DNA from: Mangifera indica
Taxonomy: Eukaryota; Streptophyta; Magnoliopsida; Sapindales; Anacardiaceae
NCBI RefSeq assembly: GCF_011075055.1
Contig: NC_058145.1
Coordinates: 2,926,887-2,990,886 of the forward strand
Direction: 5' to 3'
Length of the DNA stretch: 64,000 nt
Of this stretch, positions 42,356 through 54,465 are shown in pieces. The notes below the pieces were generated by a model. It searched no databases, had not been told where the DNA came from, and saw only the letters and a list, made by a program, of their open reading frames with translations. The translations under genes and the position numbers were made by a program. Each line of letters begins with the position of its first letter. Position 1 is the first letter of the stretch.

Positions 42356-45325
42356 TTACCCCAAAAGCCTCTCCATTGATTTGTAACAAAGCTTCCCTGT
42401 TTCATACATCCTATCAAGCACCACACGGGCTTCAGGCAATTGTTTTTCTTCACATAGGATGTAAAGCAACCAGTTGTAACAATATGGACGAGGTACATAA
42501 CCATGGGCAATCATTTCTTCAAACATTTTGAAGGCAGGAATGCTCAAACAACTAGAACAAAGAAATTTGAGTATATATTCATAAGAAGCCTTACTAGGGA
42601 AGAATCCCCTCTTATGCATCGTATATAATATTGACAATGCATCAGGAAATCTACCCGCCTGGCAAAGACCTTTTAGCAAAGTTTTATATGTGATTCTATC
42701 AGGAACACAACCATCTACATTCATCTTATTGAACAACCCAATGGCACAATCAATTTCACCAGCTCTGATATGCCCATCAATGAGAATAGTATAAGTCACC
42801 TGATTGGGACATAAACCTTCCCTTTGCATCATCTCCAAATGATCATGTGCATCCTGAATCCTACCTGCCCCACAGAATCCAGAAATTATACCATTATAGA
42901 GGTACAAGTTTGGCATAAACTGAATTTCTTTAACTTTCCTCATGAGCTTCAGTGCAAAAGATTTCATTCCTTCAGGAGAATCAACACAAATTTTTAAATT
43001 GTTTTTCCTCAGGGGTGAAGTTCTCTGATTGAGCAACTCACACAACCTTTCCCTAGCATTTTCAGCTCCTCTGTCAACATCAAAGAATCTTTTTCTACCA
43101 GTCATATGTCTACAAACACCACTGACCAAAGTAATATACATGATCAAATCACTTCCTATCTGGTTTCTATCCACCAAATCAACTAGTCTAAAGGCAAATT
43201 CAAAGTCCCCACTCCTTAAAAAATGATTGATAAGAGAGGTATAGAGCACAACATTTGGCACAAGCCCATCTCCTAACATCCTATCAAGGTACATGCATCC
43301 CTTGTCTATCATACCTTTCTTCACCAGTCCACTGATCAGGGAAGTGTAAGAATAAGAACTTGGTTGGATTGAACTCTCTATCATTTTCTCAAACAACTGG
43401 CGAGCTTCAAGAGCTTTTCCATTTTTGGAGTATCCATTGATCATTGTCATATAGACAACCTCATCAGGAACCACACCTGCCTCCAGCATTCTCTTGAACA
43501 TATTTTCTGCTTCGACAATCCTTTTTTCACTGAAAAGACAACCAATTATTCTGTCATAGATAGAAACACCAGGCTTCAGGCCTCTCATATCCATTTGGTC
43601 CAAAACATCACAGCTTGAAGCTATATCTCCTTGTTTACAGTATTCACATACCATTATCAAATAAGTAACCGTATCTGGAGCTGTACCAGAGTCTTGCATA
43701 AGTTCAATTAAGGAATTGGCATCCTCAAAAAGTCCCTCCTGGCAAAGGCACTTGATCAAAGAGTTATAAGTAAAAAGCAAAGGTCTGCATCCAAGACTAA
43801 CCAATTTATCCATGCAAAGGAAAGCACAATCTGATTCACCAACCTCACACAAGGCACTGATATAGATACCAAATGCCACATTAGCAAGATTTAGGTTGCT
43901 TTTCACAATTTCCCCAATCAGAAGCTCAATTGCTTTCTTCAAATCCCCAGTAGCATTCAGAGTAGTGTAGGTTGAGATAGCCAGAGGATCAATACCACAT
44001 CCATTCTTGGCAATTGCCTGCAACACCATAAGGGCAAGCTGAAGCTCTTGACCCTTAGGAGACTTCTTCATGAGGATAAAGGATAGCACATGGTCAGGAA
44101 CAACCCCATTTTCCAGCATGTTTTTGTACAATTCCTCTATCTCTGTCAGCCTATTCTCCTTGTAAAGAGAAGCAATCACATCTGTGTAACAGTGCACATT
44201 GGGAGCTACACCTTGACTTACCATGTTATTTAAAAGAATCAAAGCACAATCTACATTCCGATCCCTGCAATAATTACTAATCATAATATGATAGGTCACT
44301 GCATTTGGATGCAATCCCCACTCAATCATTTGGTTGAATAATACCCATCCTTTATCAAACAAACCCATAGTAAAAAAACCATGAATTAAAGTGTTACAAG
44401 AATAATTGTCCGGCTCACAACCTGTCTTGAGCATTCTAAAAAAAACTCGCATCGCCATTTTCATCTTCCTATCCTTACTATACCCATTCATCAAAGATGT
44501 ATACATCATCTTATCTACAAAGAAGCCCTGTGACTCCATTTCTTCAAACAATGACTCAGCCTCCACAGCCCACCCTCTTTTACAAAGACCATAAAACAAA
44601 GACTTATATAAATGAAGACTAGGTGTCAATCCTGCTCTTTTCCGAATCATATCAAACAAACACATGGCTTCATTTAAATACCCTTGATAACACAACCCAT
44701 CAATCAAAATATTATAAGAAGAAAAACCCTTGTTTATACCAGCATCATGAATCCTAACAAAATAATCAAAAGCCTCCAAAAATTTTTCTTGCGCATATAA
44801 CTCTCTAAGAATAGCATTACAAGCAGGTTTAACAGGAAGAGAACCCATCGAAAAAATTCTATCAAAATGTTTCATTGCATCCTCTAATTCACCTATCTCA
44901 CAGTAACAAATAACCATATAATTCAAAACAGCTGGGTCAGGATCAATACCTGCAGCAACAATATTTTGACAATAAAGCGAAAGTGCCAATTGGTATCGAC
45001 CAGATTCTATCAATTTCTTTATGATAGCACCATAGCAACCTATATCAAGGTCCACGCCACGAACATTGGCAAAATTAACAACCGAAACAGCATCAGAAAC
45101 AGAGGCAGAATTAGCAATGATGCGGCGAATGACTTTTTGGGCTGTTGGTACTAACCCACGTTTAATTAATTGTTCCGCTAATGAAAGACAAAGTGATTTG
45201 TGGTCATTGGAGGTTGATTGTACAACTGCCGAGGGCTCCAGTTGTATTGTACATGTGCTAATTCTTCTTCTTCTTCTTCTGCTTTTCAACCAGTTGTAAC
45301 ATGAACTAGTTCGTTTTGTAATCAT
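42356..45325 (-). CDS. P-class pentatricopeptide repeat protein, At5g62370 type
   Basis: One exon, 989 residues, without introns as usual for plant PPR genes. The first 45 residues are basic and Ser/Thr-rich with a run of six Arg (RRRRRR), fitting an organelle targeting peptide. From about residue 95 to the end, about 23 tandem 35-residue PPR motifs can be laid out, e.g. FSSYNILIDGLCYQGYLNEA, VTYHIMISNYCRDRNVDCAL, VVYMTMINGYSKNGKALEAR and VTYTILIDGHIRAGEIDCAI. One unit near residues 415-450 is degenerate, and one is interrupted by an insert near 720-790. There are no E or DYW domains, so it is P-class: such proteins bind organellar RNA and affect its processing, stability or translation. The RNA target is not deducible here. 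The match to At5g62370 is by recall of overall length and repeat text. The start is the first ATG of the frame. Confidence 0.93.
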   Translation of the reverse strand: MITKRTSSCYNWLKSRRRRRRISTCTIQLEPSAVVQSTSNDHKSLCLSLAEQLIKRGLVPTAQKVIRRIIANSASVSDAVSVVNFANVRGVDLDIGCYGAIIKKLIESGRYQLALSLYCQNIVAAGIDPDPAVLNYMVICYCEIGELEDAMKHFDRIFSMGSLPVKPACNAILRELYAQEKFLEAFDYFVRIHDAGINKGFSSYNILIDGLCYQGYLNEAMCLFDMIRKRAGLTPSLHLYKSLFYGLCKRGWAVEAESLFEEMESQGFFVDKMMYTSLMNGYSKDRKMKMAMRVFFRMLKTGCEPDNYSCNTLIHGFFTMGLFDKGWVLFNQMIEWGLHPNAVTYHIMISNYCRDRNVDCALILLNNMVSQGVAPNVHCYTDVIASLYKENRLTEIEELYKNMLENGVVPDHVLSFILMKKSPKGQELQLALMVLQAIAKNGCGIDPLAISTYTTLNATGDLKKAIELLIGEIVKSNLNLANVAFGIYISALCEVGESDCAFLCMDKLVSLGCRPLLFTYNSLIKCLCQEGLFEDANSLIELMQDSGTAPDTVTYLIMVCEYCKQGDIASSCDVLDQMDMRGLKPGVSIYDRIIGCLFSEKRIVEAENMFKRMLEAGVVPDEVVYMTMINGYSKNGKALEARQLFEKMIESSIQPSSYSYTSLISGLVKKGMIDKGCMYLDRMLGDGLVPNVVLYTSLINHFLRSGDFEFAFRLVDLVDRNQIGSDLIMYITLVSGVCRHMTGRKRFFDVDRGAENARERLCELLNQRTSPLRKNNLKICVDSPEGMKSFALKLMRKVKEIQFMPNLYLYNGIISGFCGAGRIQDAHDHLEMMQREGLCPNQVTYTILIDGHIRAGEIDCAIGLFNKMNVDGCVPDRITYKTLLKGLCQAGRFPDALSILYTMHKRGFFPSKASYEYILKFLCSSCLSIPAFKMFEEMIAHGYVPRPYCYNWLLYILCEEKQLPEARVVLDRMYETGKLCYKSMERLLG

Positions 45326-45521
45326 TTTTTGTTTTGGAAATTTTGTTTAAGGGCTGCGTGGTTATAGAAGTAGAAATTTTGAATATTGAGAGAAGTAAAG
45401 AAAAGAAAAAAAGATGGAGCTGTGCCGTTGGGTTAGTGGCGGGGCGACGACTGAGCTGGCTAAAACCCTTACCGACTGGGTTGTGTTTGGTTCTAAACCC
45501 CGACGCTGACTGTTGATTCAA
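45306..45521 (-). other. Possible upstream open frame overlapping the PPR start
   Basis: A 71-codon frame starting at 45521 ends at 45306, 20 nt past the PPR ATG and in another frame. If the transcript starts upstream of 45521, this frame would compete with PPR translation. The peptide has no recognisable domain and the transcription start is unknown. Confidence 0.25.
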
Positions 45522-45539
45522 CTGGCTTCAATACAGGGT

Positions 45540-46310
45540 TTTAGGTTTTAGGGTTTTTATTTTTTAAATTGTGTGATTTATATTTTTAAATATTAAAAAT
45601 GATTTTAAAATATATAAAATAAAAATATTTATCGAAAAATTAAGTATGGTTATTTAAAAAAATAAATAAATAATAAGATAAAATATGAAATTTGTATCAC
45701 TTATTTTTTTCTTAAAAATTCCTCTTAAATATATATATATATATATATTTGTTTTTAATTTTGTATTAAAAATTTTAATTTAGACTAAAAATTTTTTGTA
45801 TGATAAGAGTGTAGAAAATATATAAAAGAGTAAATAATTTTTTTATATAAAATATAGAGTTATTTCTTTTTTTTTCTTTCATTTTACCATAATTTTCTTC
45901 GTTCTCTCTCTAAGTGAAGTCGAGGCAAGTTAAACTAGAATTTAAGCTTGATCAAATTCAATTTTATTATTAAAGAGATTCAACCTTAAGTTTAAACTCA
46001 AGCTTGACGAGCTTTGAAAATTTTGAATTTAAGTTCTGATTTGATATAATGGGTGATGTTCGTAAATATACATGGGTTTAATATTGTAAATATGAGCTTG
46101 AGTTTGTACAAGCTTGGCTCACGTGGACTCAATATTGTAAATATAAGTTCAAGCCCGTATGAACCAAACTCCAATTTGATAAACTTAGATAAAAAATAAT
46201 GTTGTTTATGGTTTCATGTTACTTACATAATATAAAACTTAGTGTAAAATGTCGTCATTTTAAATTAACAAAATGATATCGTTTTATTTACATATGCAAG
46301 TTGTTAGTAG
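45540..46310. other. Intergenic, with degraded hAT-like text
   Basis: From about 45930 the sequence has CAAGCTTGA, GAGCTTG and AAAATGATATCGTTTTA words like the neighbouring hAT-like elements, but without clear ends. There is a TATATATA tract at 45732-45749. Confidence 0.4.
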
Positions 46311-46852
46311 GTCTAGATATGATTAAAGCCAGCTTGACTCAATTTAGTTCGGTTTGAATTTATTTGATTTGAATTCGAATCGAAAGATTTGACTCATTTT
46401 TTAAATCGAATCAAACTCAAATTAGAAGGTGTTTAGCTTAGTTTGACTCGAATTCATAGCTCAAATTAGAAATTCGAATTCGTAGTTTGATTTGATTCAA
46501 ATAAGCTCAACTTCATAATTCAAATTGATAGTTTGAATTTGTAACTCAGATTAGCAATTTTGAATATTATTTTAGTATAACGACATCGTTTTATTAATAA
46601 TAGTCAAGTTTGAAACCATTGATCCAAATTCGTAGTTTGATCCAAATCGTAAATTTAAATTATCATTTTAAACCATAAATTTAAATCAAACTGAGCTACG
46701 AAGTTAAACCATTAATCTAACCTATGAAATCAAGTCAAACTTGAACTAACCGGAGTTAAACAATTTTTCATTCAAGCTGGACTTAATTTTCTATTCAAAC
46801 CAAACTTGAGTCAATAGGTATTTAAGTTTGGTCCAATTCTTATCCACCCCTA
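46311..46852. mobile_element. hAT-like foldback element
   Basis: Left GGTCTAGATATGATTAAAGC, right TATCCACCCCTA. The flanks GTTAGTAG and GTTGATAG could be an 8-bp duplication with two changes. The interior has AACGACATCGTTTTATTAATA and many AATTCAAA/TTTGAATT words. Confidence 0.5.
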
Positions 46853-48656
46853 GTTGATAGCAAGTCTCTCAAGCCAAATATCCCTATGAGTTGAACTCGA
46901 TAATGTCATGTATCTATGGTTCAAACTCAATTCAAAACCATTAGTTTAAAGTTTAATCAAATCAAACTAATAATCGGGTTCGAATAAACTCAATTTGAAT
47001 ACACCTTTTATTATCTCTGTCCAAAATTGGTATAAAAGATCAAAGAATGTGAAATTAAAAAAGCCAAAAGTCATCTATAGCACTTGTTTAGTTTTGTAAT
47101 TTTAGGCAATTTATGAATATTTTTGTGAAAATCCCGTAAATAAATAATTTAATTATTTAGAATTGAGCATGAATATAATTTGTTATCTTTAAAATATGAA
47201 ATACAAACATAAAAATAAATTTAAATACAGAATTTCAATTTAATTTTCCCGAAAATCAAATTATTTATTAGTATTTAAAATTCCGGATTTTAAAAATAAA
47301 TTTATAAACCGTCTCTGGGTGAATGACTTTACTTGATAATGTCCAACTCCAAAACCAAATTTCAAGCAAAGGTAAATGATATTTAGTATTTAATTTTAAA
47401 AATACTATTATACCCCTATCTAAGCAAGGAGACCAGGGCCAAAGAAAAAAAATGGGCTACTGTCAGCCCGAAAGCACTTTCTTCGTCAGTTCACTTCTTC
47501 AAAAGAGGCCCTTTTTGACCCACCAAAAAAAAAAAGAAAAGAGGCCTAATGTTGAAGTAGTGGGCTACTTAGCCCGAAAATAATTTTAATGTTTTTGTAT
47601 TTATCAGAGTGGAATAATATGTTATATCGTATATTGAAAATCCAATGTTATATATCATATATCATATCATATTATATAATATATCTTTTTTAAAAATAAT
47701 AATAATACAATAATAAAAATTTCAAATTGTCACGTCCTCGTCTTGGAATATATCATAAAAACCACTTAAAATTCTAAAATTTCTCAGATATGCCTTTATC
47801 ATTTCATGATTTCTTCAAAAAAAATATATCAATTAGTATCGATAATATGTATCATTTGTATCATATCGTATTATATAATATATATTATATATCATAAGAT
47901 ACTAATAATTATATTTGCATAGACAAAATACAAACAAACAACAATTAAGCTTCCCAAGTCACAACTACAAGATCTATAACTTACGAAGACATAGTGATGC
48001 CATTATATAAAAATAAAAAATTATAAAAGATTTTTAAATATGATTTATAGAACTTTATCTTTTTTAGTAAGGTCTATAATTAATTTTCTCCAAAGTGAAA
48101 AATATAGTCTCATTGATTGTTGTTGCGATTTCTTGTCATCAATTTATGTATATAATTATGAGTCTTAGACAAGATAGGTTGTATGTTAGATTGAACATAA
48201 ATAAAAATTTTAATATAGTTTGATTCATTGCTTGTGTTATTGATGACTTTGAAAAAGTGTTCTAAACAGAGCATGAATGATAGAGATTACCCTAAGAATG
48301 ACACAATTTGGATTTTTTGAGAGTCTCATGACTTATCTTATGTGATCTAATATCCCTGATGATGCTATCAACTCATTTCCTTCTCCCTTATTTCTTTTGA
48401 ATGATCATTTATATTTATAAGATAAGAGGAAGAGTTATAGTATTATATGTTGCAATTTAAAATTTAAATTCAAATATTATTAACTTCGTATTATGTTATG
48501 TGAAGATAGAATGACAATCCCCACTCAATATGATAGAAAGTTAATGTTTTTCCCATGTTGATACAAGATAAAGAAAAAATACACACTGACATGTCACTTT
48601 CTCTGAACAATCTAAGAATGTCTACCCGTATATCAATCCATTAGTCATTATTCCTA
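46853..48656. other. Intergenic; inverted family F copy at about 47610-47910
   Basis: The part at 47610-47910 is an inverted relative of 14090-14475 (e.g. TAAAATTCTAAAATTTCTCA and CAATTAGTATCGATAATATG). The rest holds nothing I can name. Confidence 0.45.
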
Positions 48657-49029
48657 GGCCAAAAGACTTATTTCCACCCAAGGTTTGATGCATTCCAAAA
48701 CTCTTACTCACGAAATTTTAAAAACCTAAATATTCACTCTTCTATTAAAATTTTATATTACGGTTAAGGGTAAAGTCGTTATTTATAAAAATATTAAAAA
48801 TACTAAAATTTTTTCTTTTTTTTCCACCCATGATAACGTCTTCATCAACAATATTTTTAAAACTTTAATTTTAAAACTAAGGGGAGAAAATAAGATAAAA
48901 TTTTAATATTTTTTATAAATAACGATTTTATCTTAAAAATTAGTAGAGAATTTTATTTTAATTTTTAAAATTTCATAAATAAAAATTTAAAAATACACTA
49001 AACTTTAGATAAAAATAAGTCATTTGGTC
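48657..49029. mobile_element. Family A element, copy A9 (short)
   Basis: Left GGCCAAAAGACTTATTTCCA, right AAATAAGTCATTTGGTC, flanked by TTATTCCTA (48648-48656) and TTATTTCTA (49030-49038), a 9-bp duplication with one change. At 373 bp it is the shortest copy and lacks most of the core; only CATGATAACGTCTTCATC remains. Confidence 0.8.
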
Positions 49030-49148
49030 TTATTTCTATAATTAATATTACTTCTTAGGATGTCGTTCCATAAATTTGGTAGAGAAATAACTTGACCGTA
49101 GAACATTCACAAAATCAAAATTGAAGTACCAACAACACATATATATTA

Positions 49149-50545
49149 CCGATAAAATTATATGTATAATTTTGTATATAAACAACCATCTATTATTATA
49201 TGATGGGTATTATTTTATCTTCAATTTTTAATTATCTAATTATATAATAACACATCGTTATTTATACATAAAAGTATATATATAACACTACTTTGATATC
49301 ACTAATTAGCGGCTAATTAAATTTTGTGAGAACCTATCGAAAGAGAAACCCAGAATTAACATATCTTAACCATTCCTATTTCCACAATATTATCTTTCAC
49401 TAGTTGACACTTCTTATTCATATAATTACAGTTATAATTGACATGATAATCTGGAATGTGACATATTAACCGCAAGATGCAATCATAAATTCTCCTGTTT
49501 ATGTTATTATTTACCTTTAGGTGATGAGAATATTTGTCATTACTCTAAACAAAGTGACAACAACACTATCTATTAACCACTAAAAACGCCATTATTATTA
49601 TTTTATTATTATAATCAATATGTGTGTGACCGTGTGCACTTGGAAAGGGAAAATGATTCATGGCCTTCCATTCCATTCCATCCATCTTTTACATCTATAA
49701 TACTATAACAATATTATATGTTTTTTTTATTTAAATTTCAAATATACAAATAATATGTTATCATGTGAATTAGTGTTACTTTACTATTAATTTAAAATCA
49801 TAAACTCATATAATGATACATCATTTATGTAAGTAAATTGTATACTAAAAATATGTATATATAGTTTTATTGTCAGCTTTAAGTATTCAATTGGGTATGT
49901 GATTATATATTGTTTTAGCAATGTTATGTGTACCCTTGTTTTGTACATAATCATATATACAGTGATGTGTCATAATGTAATTAGGTGATTTTAAAACATG
50001 TGTTATCATATAATAAAGAAACATCAAATCATATGATAACACCTCATCTGTGTATATAAATTTTGTACCAAAAATAGATACACATAGTTTTATTGATATT
50101 ATTTTATTTTTAATTCAAAATCATTCAATTACATGATGACGTATCATTTAGATACTCAATTGATATTAAAAATTGGGTATATATAGTTTTATTGACAATC
50201 CTAACCAATTTGTAGTTAGTATAATAATAAAACTATACGTTTATATTTTTGATATACAATTTGTGTATATAGATGATGTGTCATCATACGATTGAAAGAT
50301 TTTAAATTAAAGATAAAGTAATATTTAATCACATAATGATACATCATTTGTGTACTCAAATTATATACTAAACGTACGTATATATAGTATTGTTCTTAAT
50401 ATAATACTACATGTATAAATAAGTTGTACAAACTTATGTGATAGTATTTAATTTGGTGATTGTGAAGTGAAAGAAAAAGTAAATAATTACACCACTTAAT
50501 CACAAATTATTATCTCAGTTTATACAGATAAATTTATACAATTTT
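49149..50545. mobile_element. Cluster of four or five family B foldback MITEs
   Basis: Copies at about 49149-49293, 49696-49875, 49916-50097, 50224-50400 and a worn one to about 50545. Each has AAAACTATATGTATA-type ends, a TCATATGATT arm and a central TTTTAAATTAAAGATAAAGT. Spacing is irregular, so these are separate insertions and not a tandem array. Confidence 0.6.
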
Positions 50546-51233
50546 TTTTTTGTGCACTTACTTTTATTTCTATAATTAATTTGCTTTTCTTATCTGCAAG
50601 TATTCTAAAAGAAGAAAAGCTCAATCCTCTTTTTAGGGTTTTCAATTTCATCTATGGTGGCAAAAATGTGCTTCTGTTGGAGACTATAATTGCTTGTGGT
50701 GGCTAGAAATGGGGAAATGTGAGAAGAAAGCTACCTAATGAGAGGAAACAAAACAGAATTTCTAGGGGAAGTTTAAAGAATGAGAAAGCGCTGAAAATGG
50801 AGTTTAAAGAATTTTACTTATAAATTTATACATTATCATCTCAATTTATACAAAAATGATTGTATTATTTAATTATATATATAATTTTACTTATAAATTA
50901 TACGTATAATTTTATTTATAAAGTTTATGTCAAGTCCTTAAAAGGCTTAAAGCACAAAGCTTTAATACATAGACGACCTTAATTAAGCACAATTTATAGA
51001 GCAACGACCGAAACTTCCCATTTAGTTAGTGAAAAAGAAAAGGCATGTGTAAAATTTTGCCGGTGGATCAAAAGGAAAAGGATTCAATCGGTTTACATAA
51101 TATGAAAAAAAGAATATGAATTTAAAACTATTTATCACGTGGAAGAAATATCTACTATAAAGGAATGGTGTGGAGTCGGGGACCAATAACACAATCATGT
51201 CGTTCAATTGGATTGATCAAATTTAAAAATAAG

Positions 51234-51235
<2 letters not shown>
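50546..51235. other. Intergenic, nothing recognised
   Basis: No gene or element end seen. Short frames here show no family resemblance. Confidence 0.5.

Positions 51236-51317
<82 letters not shown>
51236..51317. repeat. (AT)n microsatellite, about 80 bp
   Basis: Uninterrupted AT dinucleotides from about 51240 to 51316. Length is likely to be polymorphic and could be affected by assembly. Confidence 0.95.
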
Positions 51318-51319
<2 letters not shown>

Positions 51320-51322
<3 letters not shown>

Positions 51323-51480
51323 AAGTATTTAATTAAGTAATTAAATAATTTATTATTTTGTAATTTGATATTATTTTATTTTATTTTCAAATCACTTAAT
51401 TACATATAATACATTATCTAAGTATTTAATTGAATATTCAAAATTAAATATACATAATTTTATTGTTTAAAAATACTACA
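51320..51480. mobile_element. Family B foldback MITE with AT microsatellite at its left end
   Basis: Right arm TATTCAAAATTAAATATACA and left arm TTTTAAGTATTTAATTAAGT are inverted around TTTTATTTTATTTTCAAATC. The microsatellite seems to have grown from the AT-rich left terminus. Confidence 0.5.
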
Positions 51481-51482
51481 TG

Positions 51483-52110
51483 ATATTACAGGTGTTAGTA
51501 TCTTATATTATATAATATATTTCTCATAATACGATACGATATATGAGAAAAATGATACGTATTATATGGTTTATCAAATTAATACGATATAGTGGATATA
51601 TCCAAGGTTGGACTTGAATCGAGCCCGTTCAAGCTCGAGCTCGGCTCGAACGAGCCGAAAATGAGCCAGCCCTAGCCGAGCTCGAGCTACTCGTCAAATT
51701 TTTTAATTAAAAATTTTGATACAAAACGACGTCATTTTGACTAATATGTATTAAAACGACGTTGTTTTGATCAATATGTATTAAAATGATATCGTTTTAA
51801 TAACGAAAAATGAGTCAAGCTCAAGTTCAGTTCGGTTCGAATCCAACCCTAGATACATCATATGATATGACATATTTTATTGATACGGACTGATATATTT
51901 TTTTAGAGAAAATTATGATATAATATAAATGTATATAAAAAATTTTAAATTTTTAAAATGGTTTGTAATATCTTTCAACAAATTGTGTCAATTATAATTT
52001 ATTATTTTATTAAAAATTATATCATATGATATAATATAATATATATAAATGATATAAAAAATTCAAATTTTAATATATAATATGATATACAATTCGATTA
52101 TCATACATTT
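51483..52110. mobile_element. Family F repeat, split by an hAT-like insertion
   Basis: Homologous to 14090-14475 on both sides of the insertion at 51603-51851: TCAAATTAATACGATATAGTG on the left and ATGATATGACATATTTTATTG on the right. Confidence 0.6.
51603..51851. mobile_element. hAT-like foldback MITE with internal AAAACGACGT repeats
   Basis: Inverted ends CAAGGTTGGACTTGAATCGA and TCGAATCCAACCCTA, then AAGCTCGAGCTCGGCTCG/AGTCAAGCTC arms. Target duplication GATATATC (51595-51602) and GATACATC (51852-51859). Inside are three spaced units, AAAACGACGTCATTTTGA, AAACGACGTTGTTTTGA and AAATGATATCGTTTTA, linked by AATATGTATTA. Confidence 0.8.
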
Positions 52111-52429
52111 TTTTCTAATAAAATCTTAGGCATTGATCAATGCTGGTAGCCTCTCTCCGTCAATCCTGTACACAAAATGATTATGTGTAATATCTCCATC
52201 ACATGTGGTCTTCCCGTATTCATACCCTGCTTGAGTATTTTATACTTCTGGCAGGTGGTACATTATACCTTTTAGATATATCTATGTTTTTGAATTCCTT
52301 TATTACCCCCTATATATAGTTAATTTCTTTAGGAGTAATCCTCCCACAAGTCATTGATTCAACTTAGATTGATACCAAAATCAGTCATTTTTATAATGCC
52401 ATATGGTCAATTCCATATGCCATTAAAAA

Positions 52430-53245
52430 AATCAATAATTAAATTATATGTATATAGTTTTGAATATATAATTAAGTATATAGATAATATATCATTATAT
52501 GATTAAGTAAATTACGGATAAACTAACACTTAATTGTATGATAACATATTATCTGTAAATCCAAATATATACTCAAAATTATGTATACATAGTATTGTTC
52601 AAAAATCAATAAAACAATGTACACATACTTTTAAGTAACTAATTAGGTATTTAAATAATGTATTATTATGTGATTGAGTGATTTTGAATTAAAGATAAAA
52701 GACACTTACTTATATGATAACATATCATCTGAGTATTCAATTAGGTTAAAAAGATATTATATAATAACACATCATATATATATATATATATATATCCAAA
52801 TATGTACTCAAAATTATGTGTATATAGTATTGCTAAAAAATTAATAAAAGAATGTGCACCCAATTTTACGCAACTAATTAGGTATTTAGATAATGTATTG
52901 TGATTGAGTGATTTTAAATTAAGAATAAAATAATTTTTAATCATATAATAACATATTATCTAAGTATCCAACTGGGTTGAAGAGAGATTATACAACACAT
53001 AATTTCATAAACAACGACGATATCAGAGGTTGCTCAAATTTTAGATTAATAATAAATTGAAAATATCAATTATAATAAAATTATATGCGTACAATTTTGA
53101 AAACCTATTACAGTAATTAAATAATTTATTATTATATGATTATGTGATTTTAAATTAATAATTAAATAAATCTAATCTTATAATGATATATAATCTAAAA
53201 ATCTAATTATATACACAAAATTGTATAAACATATAATTTTTTAAT
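52430..53245. mobile_element. Cluster of four family B foldback MITEs
   Basis: Copies at about 52434-52610, 52605-52785, 52830-52970 (partial) and 53073-53245. They share TATATGTATATAGTTTTGAA and TCATATGATTAAGTAA arms with the other copies. Some overlap or are nested. Confidence 0.5.
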
Positions 53246-53379
53246 AAAATTTTGTATATATACTTTTAAATATATAAATAATATATTATTTTTTAATTAA
53301 ATTATTTTAAATTAGTATTAAAATAATATATAATTATATAACATATATTATCGGAACATTTACTTGTGTAAAAAAAAAT

Positions 53380-54465
53380 TATGTAGACAAGAGGTGACTG
53401 GCTGCAAACATTTCAACCGCGAAGAAGGGCATTTCCGTCCACGTGGATCACCGTGATTAAAATCGACATCTAAAGTGGGGCCCGAGGAGTTTTGGAGAAG
53501 CCGCATTCCTATTGGTTGCGGTCAAGTTCAGGCATCTAAACGGTGCCACGTCAGATCGTAACAGAGTTACGTTTTGGCCGGAAACACTTGATGGCTTGGA
53601 GCGAGCCGTCATGATTGATCTTCACCCCCACATCATAAAGTGCACTTTTGTAATTAACATGTTTAACGAATTGAGTTGCACAAGGACCAGATGATTTCAT
53701 GTTTCGCGGCTGTATCGGTGCTATGGATTTTACTCACGTGCACTTAAATTCAAGCGTAGGCTGATGTAAAATCGGAAGGTGGTGGTTGTTTATGATTAAC
53801 GTGTAAAAACTTTTGCTTTGCTTGTGCATTTAGCATGTACTTCTCCTTAATGGATCAATTATCAGTTAATAAAAACATGATTTGGACCTGACTCATATAA
53901 AAGATTTATTTTTATTCTTATTTTGTCTCCGATACAAATATAAAAAAAAACTATTATATTCTCTATATAAAAAAAAAAAATTGTCTTCTTTATCTCTTAT
54001 ATTTACAAAAAAAAAAATTTCTTCTTTATTTTCTCTTTTTTTATAAAAAAAGAAATATTTATCTAATATTTTAAACTTTTATGAGTTTAAAAAACATATC
54101 AAAAGAAAAATAAATTAAAAACATATTTATGTTTCTCTTTATAATATCGTTAATTATAAAAATTCTCTATTCTCGCCAAATAATCTCTCATTTGTTTGAA
54201 AATAAATAGGATAAAACTCCGTACTAGAGTGTTGGATGTTATTCTTACTCACACTCATAAATATAAATATAATTTTTAATGTATAATATTATGTATTTAA
54301 TTTTTATATATAAAATAATAATACATAATTAAATAATTAAAAATATAATAATATTTAATTATATAATAATATATTATTATTTATATAAAAATTATAACGA
54401 TGATGTTATTAATTTTTAATATAATTAAATTAACCAACTAAAACATATTACCCGACAATTTCTCA
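53380..54465. other. GC-richer stretch, then AT-rich spacer
   Basis: From about 53380 to 53800 base composition is clearly more GC than around it, with ACGTGG (53439), GTGGGGCCCG (53476) and CCACGTCAG (53545) motifs. No coding region is convincing. From 53880 to 54460 it is AT-rich with a family B copy at about 54255-54400. Confidence 0.4.

Noticed and set aside
51835..51851. GGTTCGAATCC, a match to the tRNA T-arm box
   Set aside because: It is part of the terminal inverted repeat of the hAT-like element; no cloverleaf, A box or acceptor stem fits around it.
49149..53245. A CRISPR-like or tandem array of regular repeats
   Set aside because: The units are separate palindromic MITEs of uneven spacing in a eukaryotic genome.
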